DNA from: Verrucomicrobia bacterium UBA1263
GTDB lineage: Bacteria; Verrucomicrobiota; Verrucomicrobiia; Limisphaerales; UBA1412
Direction: 5' to 3'
Length of the DNA stretch: 6,358 bases
Assembly: GCA_002308515.1 (NCBI GenBank)
Contig: DBVN01000069.1
Span: 26,158 to 32,515 of the forward strand
In this document: positions 1 through 5,186 of the stretch, in pieces
Layout: the number at the start of each line of letters is the position of its first letter
Numbering within the stretch: the stretch's first letter is position 1
The notes under the pieces: generated by a model
What the model was told of the DNA's origin: nothing
What the model saw: only the letters and a program-made list of their open reading frames with translations
The model's database searches: none
Made by a program: the position numbers and the translations under genes

Positions 1-1518
1 GCTTGCGGAATAAACCGTTGAATCCTTCTTTTCTCCGCGTGGCTTGTTAAAATGGTGAATGATAAACATCGCAAAACACTCTTTTTTGCAAAGTTCAAAA
101 AGATTGCGTATCCAGTCAGAAACTTTCCCCTGATCGCTTACATCGCTCCCGATATACGCGTATAAGGGATCCGCAATAATCAAATCAGGATGATAAACAT
201 CACAACACTTTTTAACGTGTTTTATAAATGCTTCACCTTTTAACCCGCAAGACTCTCTCTCAAAGAGTAAATTCTTTTTCAGTGTGGCTTCATATCCTGC
301 CAACTCTAACGGCTTGACAACATTTTCAATAGTGCCGTCCAGCTTTTCCCACATATCGCGCTCATCGTTTTCCGCTTGAAATACAAAGATTTTTAACGGT
401 CTTTTTGGCGTAAGCCCGAAAAGAGGCTGGCCAAGAGCAAACATGATCGCCATCTGTGTAATAAGCGTTGACTTGCCAACACCAGTTTCACCAGAAAGCA
501 AGGCGATATGACGCTTGCAAAGGATGCGCCCTTTGCCTTCGTTAGAACCTCTTAAAAGTTCCAAAGGATCCTCCGTTGTTTCTGGTTCAAAACCGTCATA
601 AGTGATAGCTTCAGGAAAGGGATCCCCCGCGGTCTCCGCTGTGTCATCCCCGCCAAACAATTCCGATTCCGTCTTGTTATATTTTTCCCTGAGTTGCTTT
701 TCACGTTCTTGGACAAAAGCCTCATTTATCGGTTCAAGCGCGGATATTTGCCCTGCAAGCTGTTCTTTTGTCACGCCTGCTTCAGCCCACTCCGTCAAGT
801 CTTTGAATTGTTCAGGAATAGCCAGCCAGCAAACCGACTTCGCAACGCCGAGCAACGATTTTGCACGCTTGAGACCGCCAAGCTGTCCAGCCTCATCTGT
901 ATCAGGAACAAGAACGACATTTGCGCCTTGTAATTGCATGGCGTTTATCTCGTTCCAGTTCCCCGCACCCCATGCCGAAGTGGTAGCCGTAAAGCCAAAA
1001 CCGAAGGCAGTCAAAGCGTCTTTTTCACCTTCACACAGCAAGATTTTTTCCCCGCTATTTATGGCCTTTTCAACATCGGGAAGCTTGTAGAGCAATGATT
1101 TTACAGTCATGTTAGACTTATAATCATCATTGACATATTCAACAGAGAAAAACTTCGGCTCATACCTTATCTTGTCAAACATTTCAACGCCTTCGGCCGT
1201 GGTGTAGTGATACCTCATCACCACTTTCCGCTTTATCGCCTCTTTGTCCTTCAGCAGACAGCCAAAAGGCATCCGCCCATCTTTCAACGCGCTTTCCAGC
1301 TTGTGCTGTCCTTCCTTATCAGACCAAGAGGGAGAGCATCTCTGGTTATACTCTGACCATATCGGCAAAGCGTCATTGACTGAAAGCGCAAAACCTCTCA
1401 CAAGCACTTCTGCGACCTTAAAAGCTGTATCATGCCCGCGATTGCCTGAGATCGCTTCTGGCATTTTTGCCACATAAGCCCGCGCTCTTTTTATTCTGTT
1501 TTCAAGTGATTCCATCAT
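1..1518 (-). CDS. TOPRIM primase - RepA-type helicase fusion, 3' end cut by window edge
   Basis: Probable replication protein of the element, joining a primase-type TOPRIM domain to an ATP-driven ring helicase. The frame is open for 506 codons to the left edge, so the C-terminus is missing. Residues about 27-75 form a helical module ending in a CSPSWSDKE motif, as in TOPRIM phage primases and PriCT-like linkers. TOPRIM follows: LLCEGEK with Glu163, then VLVPDTDEAG with Asp206 and Asp208. The RepA/RecA-type ATPase shows Walker A GETGVGKST (343-351), Glu383 in FQAEND, Walker B LIIADP (Asp450) and the IIHHFNK motif (487-492). No N-terminal zinc finger is visible. The ATG at 1518 is chosen because AGGAG lies 5 bases upstream and an in-frame stop lies just before it; a second ATG follows at once. 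It is the third gene of a leftward run and probably acts at the repeat array at 3507-3738, which is inference. Confidence 0.9.
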   Translation of the reverse strand, partial: MMESLENRIKRARAYVAKMPEAISGNRGHDTAFKVAEVLVRGFALSVNDALPIWSEYNQRCSPSWSDKEGQHKLESALKDGRMPFGCLLKDKEAIKRKVVMRYHYTTAEGVEMFDKIRYEPKFFSVEYVNDDYKSNMTVKSLLYKLPDVEKAINSGEKILLCEGEKDALTAFGFGFTATTSAWGAGNWNEINAMQLQGANVVLVPDTDEAGQLGGLKRAKSLLGVAKSVCWLAIPEQFKDLTEWAEAGVTKEQLAGQISALEPINEAFVQEREKQLREKYNKTESELFGGDDTAETAGDPFPEAITYDGFEPETTEDPLELLRGSNEGKGRILCKRHIALLSGETGVGKSTLITQMAIMFALGQPLFGLTPKRPLKIFVFQAENDERDMWEKLDGTIENVVKPLELAGYEATLKKNLLFERESCGLKGEAFIKHVKKCCDVYHPDLIIADPLYAYIGSDVSDQGKVSDWIRNLFELCKKECFAMFIIHHFNKPRGEKKDSTVYSAS

Positions 1519-1677
1519 TTTTTCTCCTATCTCAAAAAATTATGTTGCAACCTCCTTGAAAATCGCGTACAAAAAAAGCGGACGTTTCGGCAGTCGTTTC
1601 GTCTGTTGTTTATAGTATTGTTTTCAATATTTATAAGCGTTTTTGTTGTTGAGCGCTCATTTATTTGAGCGCTTTTT
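1519..1677. other. Intergenic spacer upstream of the primase-helicase gene
   Basis: This 159-bp gap separates two leftward genes. It holds a hairpin at 1652-1673, an ATTG-tttt-CAAT inverted repeat at 1616-1629, two direct copies of CGTTTCG (1583-1589 and 1595-1601), and the orphan AAGGAGG at 1557-1551. On the minus strand TATAA-like words occur around 1610-1637, but I see no convincing -35/-10 pair. The primase gene may have its own promoter here or be read from the genes upstream. Confidence 0.4.
1524..1528 (-). promoter_or_regulatory. Shine-Dalgarno site of the primase-helicase gene
   Basis: AGGAG on the minus strand, 5 bases before the ATG at 1518 and 8 before the second ATG at 1515. It decides the start of this gene. 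A second strong site, AAGGAGG, lies further upstream at 1557-1551 but has no standard start codon at usable spacing. Confidence 0.75.
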
Positions 1678-1679
1678 TT
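1652..1679 (+). terminator. Rho-independent terminator-like hairpin, T-tract on the + strand
   Basis: AGCGCTCA (1652-1659) pairs perfectly with TGAGCGCT (1666-1673) over a six-base loop, and a run of seven T follows on the plus strand (1673-1679). It begins directly after the HTH gene's stop codon when read on the minus strand, but there the T-run becomes a leading A-run and no T-tract follows. It would therefore stop rightward transcripts, although no rightward gene lies to its left. It may instead act as an intercistronic hairpin for the leftward mRNA. Confidence 0.55.
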
Positions 1680-1959
1680 ATTCCTCTGTTTCATCGTTCA
1701 ATAACTCTGTTGTTTTGTTCTGTTCGTTTGCCTTTTGGGCTATATAGTCATAAATCGAGGGAAGCCAGAAAAGCCTTGCTCCTCTCGTTCCACCGTCAAC
1801 CTTTACGGATGCGGTTATGATAAGACCTTGCTTGGCCAGTTTGTTCGCCATTGAGCGCGTCAGGCCACAGTGTTCCTCTTGCCCCTCCTGGGGAAAGCGC
1901 ACCCACCTTTCTAAAATTTTTGGGCATTTTAATTTATTCTGATTTTGATTCTGATTCAT
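1678..1959 (-). CDS. AlpA/excisionase-like helix-turn-helix DNA-binding protein
   Basis: A 93-residue protein that probably binds DNA as a regulator or recombination directionality factor. Residues about 32-48 (GLTRSMANKLAKQGLI) look like a helix-turn-helix, followed by a basic turn (GGTRGAR) and RLFWLPSIYDYI, the wing and closing helix seen in many AlpA/MerR-type excisionase proteins of mobile elements. The N-terminus is an Asn-Gln repeat and the C-terminal 20 residues are polar and acidic, both probably disordered. The start is the first ATG; the nearest AAGGA lies about 13 bases upstream, which is long. The gene begins inside the preceding S24-domain gene, so translation is probably coupled. 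In the P4 satellite, AlpA-type proteins control integrase or excision; whether this one does so is inference. Confidence 0.75.
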   Translation of the reverse strand: MNQNQNQNKLKCPKILERWVRFPQEGQEEHCGLTRSMANKLAKQGLIITASVKVDGGTRGARLFWLPSIYDYIAQKANEQNKTTELLNDETEE

Positions 1960-2347
1960 TTACTAATTCTAGTCCTTCTTTTTTGTTCCTCATTAGTTCT
2001 TTCAGGTTGTATTGAAAATCGGTTTCCGTGAGGGCGTAACCGACAACCTTCAGCATAAAGCAAAACGTGCCATCACAATGACTCATGGCTTTTTTCCATT
2101 CCGTATTGATAGGCTCTAAATGCTGAGTTGCAAAAGAGTCTTTTATATATCGCCTGACAGTAGTCTTCAACATTCCCATGCTGTCAATGGATCCCGCAAA
2201 AACAACATCTCCGCTTTCTGGCTTTTGGTATTTGTCCACAAAAACAAAACTGCCTTCAGGGATGAGCGGTTCCATGCTGTCATCATATATCTGCAACGGG
2301 CTTCCCATGCCGTCATCTTTATTCACATAATTTTCTATAAAGTGCAT
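1934..2347 (-). CDS. S24 (LexA/CI/UmuD-like) domain protein without a DNA-binding domain
   Basis: A 137-residue protein made almost entirely of the domain that LexA, phage CI repressors and UmuD use for RecA-stimulated self-cleavage. Visible family motifs are DDSMEPLIPEGS with the nucleophile-position Ser24, VFVDKYQKPESGDVVFA (36-51), the strand TTVRRYI (62-68), LEPIN (77-81) and KVVGYAL (100-106). The canonical catalytic lysine of the V-K-R motif appears to be Arg65, so self-cleavage may be lost. Only 23 residues precede Ser24, leaving no room for a helix-turn-helix or a usual hinge. An in-frame stop lies five codons upstream of the ATG, so this is not a missed longer start. No clear Shine-Dalgarno site is visible. 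It is the first gene of the leftward run. Domain assignment is firm; role as regulator or UmuD-like factor is open. Confidence 0.8.
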   Translation of the reverse strand: MHFIENYVNKDDGMGSPLQIYDDSMEPLIPEGSFVFVDKYQKPESGDVVFAGSIDSMGMLKTTVRRYIKDSFATQHLEPINTEWKKAMSHCDGTFCFMLKVVGYALTETDFQYNLKELMRNKKEGLELVNESESKSE

Positions 2348-2354
2348 ATCTTTC

Positions 2355-2408
2355 TTTTAGTCTTTTTAGTCTTTTGAGTCTTTTGCGCTTTTTAAGTTTT
2401 TTAAGACT
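2355..2408. repeat. Degenerate 9-bp tandem repeat, six units
   Basis: Six consecutive 9-base units in exact register: TTTTAGTCT, TTTTAGTCT, TTTGAGTCT, TTTGCGCTT, TTTAAGTTT and TTTAAGACT. The first two are identical and the copies degrade away from the S24 gene. They end 8 bases upstream of its ATG, so they lie in its leader or promoter. Possible roles are an operator array for the HTH or S24 protein, or a slippage-prone spacer. Confidence 0.7.
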
Positions 2409-2498
2409 CGCCACAACAAAAAATAAAGATTTTCAAAAATTGTGCAAGGAAAATTTTTTACTTTTTCTTACTAATCTTAGTTTGAAAAAAATATTTTT

Positions 2499-2526
2499 TT
2501 TACAACTCTTTGATTTTGTATAAAAT
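2499..2526 (+). promoter_or_regulatory. Probable sigma70-type promoter of the unknown gene
   Basis: TTTACA (2499-2504) and TAAAAT (2521-2526, within TATAAAAT) are separated by 16 bases. The predicted transcription start near 2533 leaves a leader of only about 20 bases before the ATG at 2553, with no Shine-Dalgarno site. Confidence 0.4.
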
Positions 2527-2552
2527 AACCGTGCCTTGTTGTGTTGCTGGTT

Positions 2553-3464
2553 ATGGGGAGAAAAAATAAAGGACTGTCTAAGGATAAAAGCAGATACACA
2601 TTAAAAAGAGTACTGTCTAAAGAAGGAATCCCAATTCCTAGCCTTTGGAAAGGTATCAATAAATACTATGTTCGAGTTTCTGTTGTAAAAGGAGATAAGA
2701 TTGTTCAGAAGTTTCAATCCTTAAACGCTCTTACTCTGGAAGATGCTATCAAAGAAAGCCAAGAAATAAAAAATCGTTGGGCTATAGAAAGAAACGATTT
2801 TAAAACCTCTATCGTTTTTGAGATCACAAAAACGGCATCGGAATTAAAAAACGCTGTTTTAAGCATAATCTCAATAGATATAGAGAATCCTGATCCTGAA
2901 CGAAATTATTCACTCCCAGACGCAAAAACTCTGAACAATTATAAATATTCCAATTTTCACGGATATTCTGTTTTTTCAGAAAAAGACGCGCTACACGTTC
3001 AAATAAAAGGGAAAGAGGTTGTCTTTTTTGGAATTACACCCGAACAACCAAAAGAAAAAATCACAACAGCGGAAGACTTTAGCTTTTTACAAAAGAACAT
3101 TTTCGCTTTTTATGAGTTTGTAAATACAGATGATGCTGAAGCAAAAATAAGCCATCCTCGTGTGATAGAATTATATCGTATCTGTTCAGGCATCAAAGCC
3201 AGTCTTCAAAGAATAAAAGCATGGTGTGAGATGTTGACATTGTACCCCAAACCAAAAGAGGGAGCTGTCCTTGTTCAAAAGGTGAAGCCGTACTTTGTTT
3301 ACGCTGAAACCGACGTTTCAGAAGAAGAATTGAACACCGCAAAACAACTTTTTGAGAAGCTGGAATCAATGGATCCCATGATTGAAAAACTGAGCGCAAA
3401 CCTTCAAAAATTCGATAATTTGTTAAGAGAAGCTAACATTCTAACCAGTAAAACAAATAATTGA
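2553..3464 (+). CDS. Unrecognised 303-residue protein with basic N-terminus
   Basis: I do not recognise this protein. The N-terminal 25 residues are strongly basic. Residues about 32-78 (KYYVRVSVVKGDK, then a TLEDAIKE helix) faintly recall the three-strand-plus-helix AP2-like or arm-type DNA-binding domains of phage integrases and endonucleases. The middle (about 85-200) shows no motif I can name, and the last 100 residues look mainly helical and charged, perhaps coiled coil. There is no signal peptide or membrane segment, so it is probably cytoplasmic. ATG 2553 is preferred because it gives the basic start MGRKNKG and fits the predicted promoter; a GTG at 2541 would add four residues. Neither has a Shine-Dalgarno site. 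It has its own promoter, runs against the integrase and is visibly AT-rich, all typical of accessory cargo in mobile elements. A defence or helper-interaction role would be a guess. Confidence 0.75.
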   Translation: MGRKNKGLSKDKSRYTLKRVLSKEGIPIPSLWKGINKYYVRVSVVKGDKIVQKFQSLNALTLEDAIKESQEIKNRWAIERNDFKTSIVFEITKTASELKNAVLSIISIDIENPDPERNYSLPDAKTLNNYKYSNFHGYSVFSEKDALHVQIKGKEVVFFGITPEQPKEKITTAEDFSFLQKNIFAFYEFVNTDDAEAKISHPRVIELYRICSGIKASLQRIKAWCEMLTLYPKPKEGAVLVQKVKPYFVYAETDVSEEELNTAKQLFEKLESMDPMIEKLSANLQKFDNLLREANILTSKTNN

Positions 3465-3506
3465 GGCCAATCAGCCAGCAAACACCCTCCAAAGAATAAA
3501 AATTCT

Positions 3507-3738
3507 GACTTTTTGCAGTTCTTTTTCTGTAATTCTTTGAAAATCAGACTGCAAAAACTGCAATAAATGACTTTTTGCACTTTCTGCAGTTGTCGTTTTA
3601 CTGCAAAAAAACACCACCCCCCCTGTGTGTTTTTGCACTTTTTGCAGTTCGTGCATAAAATAACTTAACACAATTATTTTCAATATGTTATTATATGCAA
3701 TAAATAACTGCAAAAAGTAGGTTTGACTTATTGCAGTC
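3507..3738. repeat. Iteron-like array of a GACTTTTTGCAGTT motif, candidate origin
   Basis: About ten full or partial copies of a 12-14 bp motif occur in 232 bp, in both orientations. Forward copies: 3507-3520 (perfect), 3569-3580, 3578-3591, 3627-3638, 3636-3649 and 3725-3738. Reverse copies: 3547-3559, 3557-3568, 3600-3610 and 3706-3718. Between the last groups lies a very AT-rich stretch (about 3655-3705) suitable for strand opening. The region separates two convergent genes and has no credible coding sequence. Iterons beside an AT-rich segment in an element that encodes a primase-helicase suggest a replication origin, as with the crr repeats of P4. Binding sites for the integrase or HTH protein are the alternative. 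Confidence 0.65.
3602..3637. other. Inverted repeat with C-rich loop inside the iteron array
   Basis: TGCAAAAAAACAC (3602-3614) pairs with GTGTGTTTTTGCA (3625-3637) at 12 of 13 positions. The 10-base loop contains a run of seven C (3617-3623). Each arm carries one partial copy of the array motif. The hairpin could be extruded as single-stranded DNA for priming or initiator recognition; a transcription terminator is less likely because no T-tract directly follows. Confidence 0.5.
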
Positions 3739-3741
3739 AAA
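3712..3741 (-). terminator. Weak terminator-like hairpin at the end of the integrase gene
   Basis: TTTGACT (3722-3728) and AGTCAAA (3735-3741) form a perfect 7-bp stem with a six-base loop, spanning the integrase stop codon. On the minus strand a run of five T follows after a four-base gap. The stem also overlaps the last copy of the iteron-like motif, so it may be partly a by-product of that array. Confidence 0.35.
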
Positions 3742-4939
3742 GCGATTTTACAGCCTTTAAAATGCTGTCTATTTGAGGCAGAGAATTGAGCGCGTTTTGT
3801 TTGGTTTTGTAGTCAATATGAGTGTAATTTTCGGAGATTGTTTTGCTTTCATGTCCGACAATATCCATGGCCGTAGCCAAGCCAACATCGTTAGCCTTTA
3901 GCCAAGTTGTGAGAGTGTGGCGGAAGGAGTGAAAAGAGATCTCTGAGATCTGATGTCTGCCGTCTCTGCCGTTCCTCTTGGCGGTGTGCTGTCCTTTAGG
4001 CGGAACGATTCCAGCATTGACCATAATTTCGTAAAATTGGTTTGAAAGGGTGCTTCCTTTTGGGCTTCGCTGTCTGATGGCGTAGAGTCTGGGGTGCAAG
4101 TGTGCTGAAAGGGAATGAGGTTTTTCTGCCAGTTTTTTGACGTGAATAAGTAAATCCGCTTCTCTGAGTGGGTTATTGATGATTCTGCCTGTTTTTCCTG
4201 TGCTTATCGTGATGGCTTCGCGTCCAGGCGTAAGGTCTATATTGTTCCATGTAAGATTGAGCAGATCGCCAAGCCTTAGCCCTGTGTATAAGGCAAAAAT
4301 CATCATTGAGAGCCATTCTGGGTCTTTACACGTTGAGAATAAAGCGTCTATCTCCTGACGTGTAAAGGCGCGTCTGGTCTGTTTGTCGCGCTCTTTCAGC
4401 AGGGGAACGTCAAGAAAAGGATTCTCTGGTATAAGCTTTTCTCTTACAGCGTCATTAAAGGCCACTCTGAGGGTCTTTATCTTCTTGTTCACTGAGCCGT
4501 TAGAGTTCTTTTTCTGGGCAAGGTCTCTGAAGCCGAAGCAGTCCTTGAGAGTAAGGCCAAAAAGCGGTTCATTGGCCTTGCTTCCAAGAGTTTCTAAGAA
4601 TGCTTTGATGTGGTTTCTGTATTCAGTAGCCGATTTTATCTCTGATGCCTTGCGTTTGATCCAGCGCGCCAAGAATGATTTTATGGATTCTGTTTCCAGT
4701 TCCTCTCCGAGGAATGCTTCATAAATGCTGGAAATGGCCCTGTGAGCCGTTTTTTTAGTCATAAGGCCTCTTTGTGCGCGTCTCTTCTCTTCCTCGAACC
4801 TAATAAGCATAGATTGCGCTTTTTGGTAGCTTTCTGGGCTACCTAACGGGATGCGCGTTGAAAGCCTTATCCTCTTTCCGTCTGCTATGAAAGAGATCCA
4901 CCAGTAGCAACTGTCCGCTCTTTGGTAAATTCTACCCAT
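3737..4939 (-). CDS. int: Tyrosine site-specific recombinase (integrase)
   Basis: Phage-type integrase of 400 residues, a usual length for the family, that would cut and rejoin the element and chromosome at the tRNA attachment site. The N-terminal 60 residues (RADSCYWWISFIADGKRIRLST) look like an arm-type DNA-binding domain, residues about 80-180 are the SAM-like core-binding domain, and 190-385 the catalytic domain. All expected catalytic residues are visible: Arg222 in YTGLRLGDL, Lys249 in STGKTG, His337 and Arg340 in HSFRHT, His363 in VGHES, and the nucleophile Tyr372 in ENYTH. The ATG at 4939 has no Shine-Dalgarno site. It starts about 107 bp from the truncated tRNA end and reads away from it, the usual arrangement for tRNA-integrated elements. 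A TGACA-N6-TGTCA repeat at 4947-4962 sits in its leader and may be an operator. Confidence 0.95.
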   Translation of the reverse strand: MGRIYQRADSCYWWISFIADGKRIRLSTRIPLGSPESYQKAQSMLIRFEEEKRRAQRGLMTKKTAHRAISSIYEAFLGEELETESIKSFLARWIKRKASEIKSATEYRNHIKAFLETLGSKANEPLFGLTLKDCFGFRDLAQKKNSNGSVNKKIKTLRVAFNDAVREKLIPENPFLDVPLLKERDKQTRRAFTRQEIDALFSTCKDPEWLSMMIFALYTGLRLGDLLNLTWNNIDLTPGREAITISTGKTGRIINNPLREADLLIHVKKLAEKPHSLSAHLHPRLYAIRQRSPKGSTLSNQFYEIMVNAGIVPPKGQHTAKRNGRDGRHQISEISFHSFRHTLTTWLKANDVGLATAMDIVGHESKTISENYTHIDYKTKQNALNSLPQIDSILKAVKSL

Positions 4940-5046
4940 ACAGGCGTGACAATAACGTGTCAGAAAATAACAGTCCAGACAGTTTTTTGAGATTTCATGC
5001 CTTGATTTTTAGATATTTAAGATTTATGAGTTGCATTTTCTGAAAT
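4940..5046. promoter_or_regulatory. Integrase upstream and attachment-arm region
   Basis: This AT-rich 107-bp region lies between the integrase start and the tRNA remnant. It should contain the integrase promoter and arm-type integrase or host-factor sites. Seen directly are TGACA (4947-4951) with TGTCA (4958-4962) and repeated AGATTT/AGATAT words at about 4990-5035. I find no convincing -35/-10 pair. Confidence 0.45.
4947..4962. promoter_or_regulatory. TGACA-N6-TGTCA inverted repeat, possible operator
   Basis: Perfect 5-bp arms separated by six bases, 7 bp upstream of the integrase ATG. A protein bound here would block integrase transcription or translation initiation. The HTH protein at 1678-1959 or the integrase itself are candidates; five-base arms can also arise by chance. 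Confidence 0.35.
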
Positions 5047-5074
5047 GTGGGTCCGATTCCCATCACCCGCTCCA
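5047..5074 (+). other. 3' end of a tRNA gene (probably tRNA-Gly): attachment site and element boundary
   Basis: The segment reads as the last 28 bases of a tRNA: T-stem GTGGG (5047-5051), seven-base loop TCCGATT (5052-5058), T-stem CCCAT (5059-5063), acceptor strand CACCCGC (5064-5070), discriminator T and encoded CCA (5072-5074). The implied 5' acceptor GCGGGTG and the U73 discriminator fit bacterial tRNA-Gly. No 5' half, D-arm or anticodon arm is present upstream, so this is not a working gene. Integration into a tRNA 3' end leaves such a remnant at one end and the intact tRNA at the other, which should lie left of this window. The loop has C where U55 is expected. T-rich sequence follows. 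Confidence 0.75.
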
Positions 5075-5186
5075 TTTTTTCGACTTTTTTCAGAATGTTT
5101 TCTACTGAAAAACAAGGAGTTATGAGATTTTTGCTGGTTTTTAAAAAACTTTCACACTGTACTGAACCAGCGAGGAACCTAAATTT
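5075..5186. other. Intergenic region downstream of the attachment site
   Basis: AT-rich, with T-tracts at 5075-5080 and 5085-5090 that could end transcription of the original tRNA. TTTTTCAG (5086-5093) and CTGAAAAA (5105-5112) form an 8-bp inverted repeat with an 11-base loop. I see no gene here. Confidence 0.4.

Larger units (their letters stand above)
2348..2540. promoter_or_regulatory. Divergent intergenic control region
   Basis: This 193-bp AT-rich region separates the leftward S24/HTH/primase genes from the rightward unknown gene, so promoters for both directions are expected here. It contains the 9-bp tandem repeat at 2355-2408 next to the S24 gene and a sigma70-like promoter at 2499-2526 for the rightward gene. 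A possible leftward -35 (TTGCAC on the minus strand, 2447-2442) has no good -10 partner. The layout resembles a lysogeny-type switch, but no binding site is proven. Confidence 0.55.

Noticed and set aside
602..1090. 162-codon open frame on the plus strand
   Set aside because: Shadow of the primase-helicase, whose TOPRIM and ATPase motifs on the minus strand are unmistakable.
2232..2240. TTGTCCACA, one mismatch from a DnaA box
   Set aside because: Single occurrence inside the S24 coding sequence, not near the iteron array; likely chance.
3493..3506. AGAAT-aaaa-ATTCT inverted repeat after the unknown gene
   Set aside because: A weak AT-only stem; too little to call a terminator.
3507..3738. 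Possible CRISPR array
   Set aside because: Copies are short, in both orientations and unevenly spaced, with no constant-length spacers.
3471..3740. 89-codon open frame on the minus strand after the integrase
   Set aside because: It starts at TTG, lies wholly in the iteron-like repeat array, and its protein is a translation of the repeats with no recognisable domain.
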